From positions 1 to 7,136 of the forward strand of contig CAMHRJ010000111.1 in the NCBI GenBank assembly GCA_946187475.1: a DNA stretch of 7,136 nt, read 5' to 3'. The position numbers and the translations under genes are program-made. This DNA comes from an uncultured Clostridia bacterium. GTDB taxonomy: Bacteria; Bacillota; Clostridia; Oscillospirales; Oscillospiraceae. The notes below the pieces were generated by a model. It was not told the origin of the DNA, ran no database searches, and was given only the letters and a program-made list of their open reading frames with translations. Below, piece by piece: positions 5,606 to 7,136 of the stretch (within the stretch, counting starts at the first letter, position 1; every line of letters starts with the position of its first letter).

Positions 5606-6640
5606 TCAAATGTTTGGTATCTTGTGAAGGGCCTCGTTCAGCTCGTCAAAGCGGTCCGTGTCGATGCCCCGCTCGGCCAGCAGCTCCCGCAGGGTCATCT
5701 TGCCGAGAGCCTGCATCATGTCCTCAAAGCTCATTTCCGGGGCAAAGGGCACGATCTTTTCCCGCATTTTCCCGATGGTGGGGGCCAGCACCCGCCGCGC
5801 CTCGGGATTGCCGAAGATGCGGGCAATGCTGCAGTCCAGGCTCAGCCAGGCCATGGCGTCGTCGTTCACATGGGCGCGGAGCACCGGCTCGGTCATGCCC
5901 TGGGAACCGAAGTCGCCGAAGAGGTCCCGCAGAAAGGCGATGCTGTCTGCCACCCAGTTTTCGCCCCGGCGGGGGAAAACGGTCTCCAGCCCCTGGAGGG
6001 AGGGATCCCCGGTGGAAAAGCCGTGGGGGCCGTAGGGATAGATGTGGCACTCAAAGCTGGTCTGGAAGCGGTTCAGGGCGTTCATCATGTCCAGAGTGTT
6101 CTGGATGGGCACCACGCTGTCGCTGCGGGTGGCGAAAAGGAAGCAGGGGCAGGTGTTCCCGTCCACCGCCCCGACGATGGAGGGCTTGTCCTCTCCCAGT
6201 TCGTGGGCGGTGTCCTCCCGCAGCACCGCATAGCCCAGAACGGCGGCGTTGGGGCGGTTGACGCTCATGGTGGCGGCGGCTCCGGCCAGGTGACCGCCGG
6301 CGGAGAAGCCGATCACGGCGATCTTGTCCGGGATCACATGCCACTCGTCTGCGCGCTCCCGGATCAGGGACATGGCCTGCTCGTAGTCGTTGAGGGGATT
6401 GGGCCAGGCGGCGTCCGCGCCAACGGAGTAGCGCAGGATAAAGGCGTGATAGCCCGCCTTCAGATAGGGCATGGCCACCGGGTCCGCCTCCCGGTCGGAG
6501 CAGAACATGTAGCCGCCGCCGGGGATCACCAGCACGGCGGGCCGGGCCTCGATGCCGCGAAACTCCCCGCCAACGCCCTGGACCATGGCGGTCAGGGTCA
6601 CGTTGCGCTCTTGATTCAGTGTGATCGTCTCGTAACGCAT
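5606..6640 (-). CDS. Alpha/beta-hydrolase esterase, probable xylan-oligosaccharide deacetylase, with C-terminal helical extension
   Basis: A serine esterase of the HSL/BD-FAE-like alpha/beta-hydrolase group, likely removing acetyl or similar acyl groups from oligosaccharides. The 344-residue protein has an oxyanion-hole GGGY at 41-44, the nucleophile elbow GFSAGGH at 111-117 (Ser113), the probable acid Asp174 in RSDSVVP, and His206 in YGPHGFS. The hydrolase fold ends near residue 241. The remaining about 100 residues are helix-rich (MSFEDMMQALGKMTLREL at 303-320) and are not part of the catalytic fold. They resemble an uncharacterised C-terminal module I recall on several Firmicutes carbohydrate-active enzymes. 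No signal peptide is present. The start at 6640 has AGGAGG 5 nt upstream. It is the first of three tightly linked enzyme genes and is separated from the upstream symporter by 161 bp holding the repeat cassette. The acyl group and substrate are inferred from context only. Confidence 0.85.
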   Translation of the reverse strand: MRYETITLNQERNVTLTAMVQGVGGEFRGIEARPAVLVIPGGGYMFCSDREADPVAMPYLKAGYHAFILRYSVGADAAWPNPLNDYEQAMSLIRERADEWHVIPDKIAVIGFSAGGHLAGAAATMSVNRPNAAVLGYAVLREDTAHELGEDKPSIVGAVDGNTCPCFLFATRSDSVVPIQNTLDMMNALNRFQTSFECHIYPYGPHGFSTGDPSLQGLETVFPRRGENWVADSIAFLRDLFGDFGSQGMTEPVLRAHVNDDAMAWLSLDCSIARIFGNPEARRVLAPTIGKMREKIVPFAPEMSFEDMMQALGKMTLRELLAERGIDTDRFDELNEALHKIPNI

Positions 6641-6645
6641 TTTAT

Positions 6646-6651
6646 CCTCCT
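6646..6651 (-). promoter_or_regulatory. Esterase ribosome binding site abutting the repeat cassette
   Basis: A consensus AGGAGG (complement of CCTCCT) is 5 nt from the ATG at 6640. The repeat cassette ends at 6653, one base beyond the site, so the folded repeat would sit directly against the ribosome landing position. Confidence 0.8.
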
Positions 6652-6652
6652 G

Positions 6653-6738
6653 TAATGCTTATATGATGGCGAAAAGCGAAAAAGCTTTTCGCCGCGCCGC
6701 TTTGCGGCGCAGCAAAACAGCAGGGCTGTTTTGCCATA
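6653..6738 (-). repeat. Three-hairpin palindromic repeat cassette, right copy (inverted)
   Basis: Reverse-complement copy of 1-86, with 78 of 86 positions identical. Hairpin C pairs 6668-6677 with 6684-6693 (10 bp, loop GAAAAA). Hairpin B pairs 6694-6700 with 6704-6710 (7 bp, loop TTT). Hairpin A pairs 6712-6721 with 6725-6734 (10 bp, loop AGG). Relative to the left copy, the stems are unchanged except for one compensated pair in hairpin B; the other changes are in the loops and the AT-rich tail. It lies between the symporter and the esterase and would be transcribed as mRNA structure if the two are co-transcribed. Confidence 0.9.
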
Positions 6739-6749
6739 TATTCATTATG

Positions 6750-6782
6750 GATATGACCGGATCAGGGCGATCCGGTCATATC
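6750..6782. terminator. Long perfect hairpin downstream of the symporter gene, possible terminator
   Basis: A 14-bp perfect stem (6750-6763 with 6769-6782) with a 5-nt loop lies 19 bp past the symporter stop codon. The position suits a 3' end or attenuator, but there is no T-run after the stem on the minus strand, so it may act as an mRNA-stabilising or partial-termination structure rather than a classical intrinsic terminator. Confidence 0.55.
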
Positions 6783-6801
6783 TTGCTTCGGTGGTGTTGG
6801 T

Positions 6802-7136
6802 TTATTTATCCCAGGCGTGCTTGCCGGCCTCCAGGTCGGCACGGATCTCGGCAACGCGCTTGTCATCCAGCTTGTACCAGAACAGAGGTACCATGGAGAG
6901 AACGCCGATGACGGCGGGGATGATGTTGACAACAACGTTGATGCCGGTGCAGGCAGCGGGAGTCTGGACGGCATTGGGAACGTAGCCCACAGCGGAGAGC
7001 AGCAGCACGCCAATAGAGCCGACGAAGGCGGTGGCGAGCTTCACGCCGAAGCTGAGGAAGGAGGCGACCAGGCCTTCCTGGCGCTTGCCAAGCTTCCAGT
7101 CGCCGTACTCGAGGGAGTCGCCGATCATGCCCGGGC
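6802..7136 (-). CDS. GPH-family sugar:cation symporter, C-terminal part (cut by window edge)
   Basis: Only the last 111 residues or so are present; the gene continues past the right edge. The segment beginning PGMIGDSLEYGDWKLGKRQEG matches the conserved cytoplasmic loop before helix 11 of the MelB/XynT-type glycoside-pentoside-hexuronide:cation symporters (family pattern roughly D-x-x-EYGEWKTGKR-x-EG). Two hydrophobic segments follow, corresponding to the last two helices, then a short charged tail ending KHAWDK. The family imports mono- and oligosaccharides, including xylosides, with Na+ or H+. Its position upstream of, and on the same strand as, the esterase, GH43 and GH3 genes suggests it supplies their substrate. 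The exact sugar and the coupling ion cannot be told from this fragment. Confidence 0.85.
   Translation of the reverse strand, partial: PGMIGDSLEYGDWKLGKRQEGLVASFLSFGVKLATAFVGSIGVLLLSAVGYVPNAVQTPAACTGINVVVNIIPAVIGVLSMVPLFWYKLDDKRVAEIRADLEAGKHAWDK

Noticed and set aside
3753..5627. Long plus-strand open frame (624 codons) antisense to the GH43 gene
   Set aside because: It is the mirror of the GH43 frame. It overlaps both the GH3 and GH43 genes, shows no motifs, and its length is explained by codon bias of the sense gene.
5591..6655. Plus-strand open frames of 354 and 227 codons antisense to the esterase
   Set aside because: They overlap a gene with a complete catalytic triad and a strong ribosome binding site. 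The translations are biased in composition and show no domains.

Overview
The window is GC-rich, densely packed, and has strong AGGAGG-type ribosome binding sites. Its best-matching families (GH43/GH3 glycosidases, a GPH-type sugar symporter, a DUF378 membrane protein, a clostridial-style glycerophosphodiester phosphodiesterase) suggest a high-GC gut Clostridia genome, probably Oscillospiraceae/Ruminococcaceae-like. That placement is inference; no rRNA or marker gene is present to prove it.

Layout. Bases 1-140 hold a three-hairpin repeat cassette and a decayed, oppositely oriented second copy. Next is a good sigma-70-like promoter (170-199) and a plus-strand membrane-anchored glycerophosphodiester phosphodiesterase (265-1092). 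This gene converges on a 68-residue DUF378 membrane protein (minus, 1136-1342), and the two share a bidirectional terminator. Bases 1343-1747 have no protein gene. They contain a structured leader for the DUF378 gene and a plus-strand stretch ending in a strong intrinsic terminator with no gene upstream, which may be a small RNA.

From 1748 to the right edge everything is on the minus strand. In transcription order: the C-terminal end of a GPH-family sugar:cation symporter (6802-7136, cut by the window), an alpha/beta-hydrolase esterase (5606-6640), a GH43 beta-xylosidase/arabinofuranosidase-like enzyme (3966-5588) and a GH3 beta-glycosidase (1748-3952). The three enzymes are 13-17 bp apart and have no visible signal peptides. 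The inferred logic is import of short, possibly acetylated xylo- or arabinoxylo-oligosaccharides by the symporter, deacylation by the esterase, and hydrolysis to monosaccharides in the cytoplasm by GH43 and GH3.

The most unusual element is the repeat cassette. An 86-bp copy at 1-86 recurs in inverted orientation at 6653-6738, between the symporter and the esterase genes. Both copies fold into three consecutive perfect hairpins. All eight differences are in loops or the spacer, or form a compensatory A-T to C-G pair change within a stem. This indicates selection on, or mobilisation of, the folded structure.
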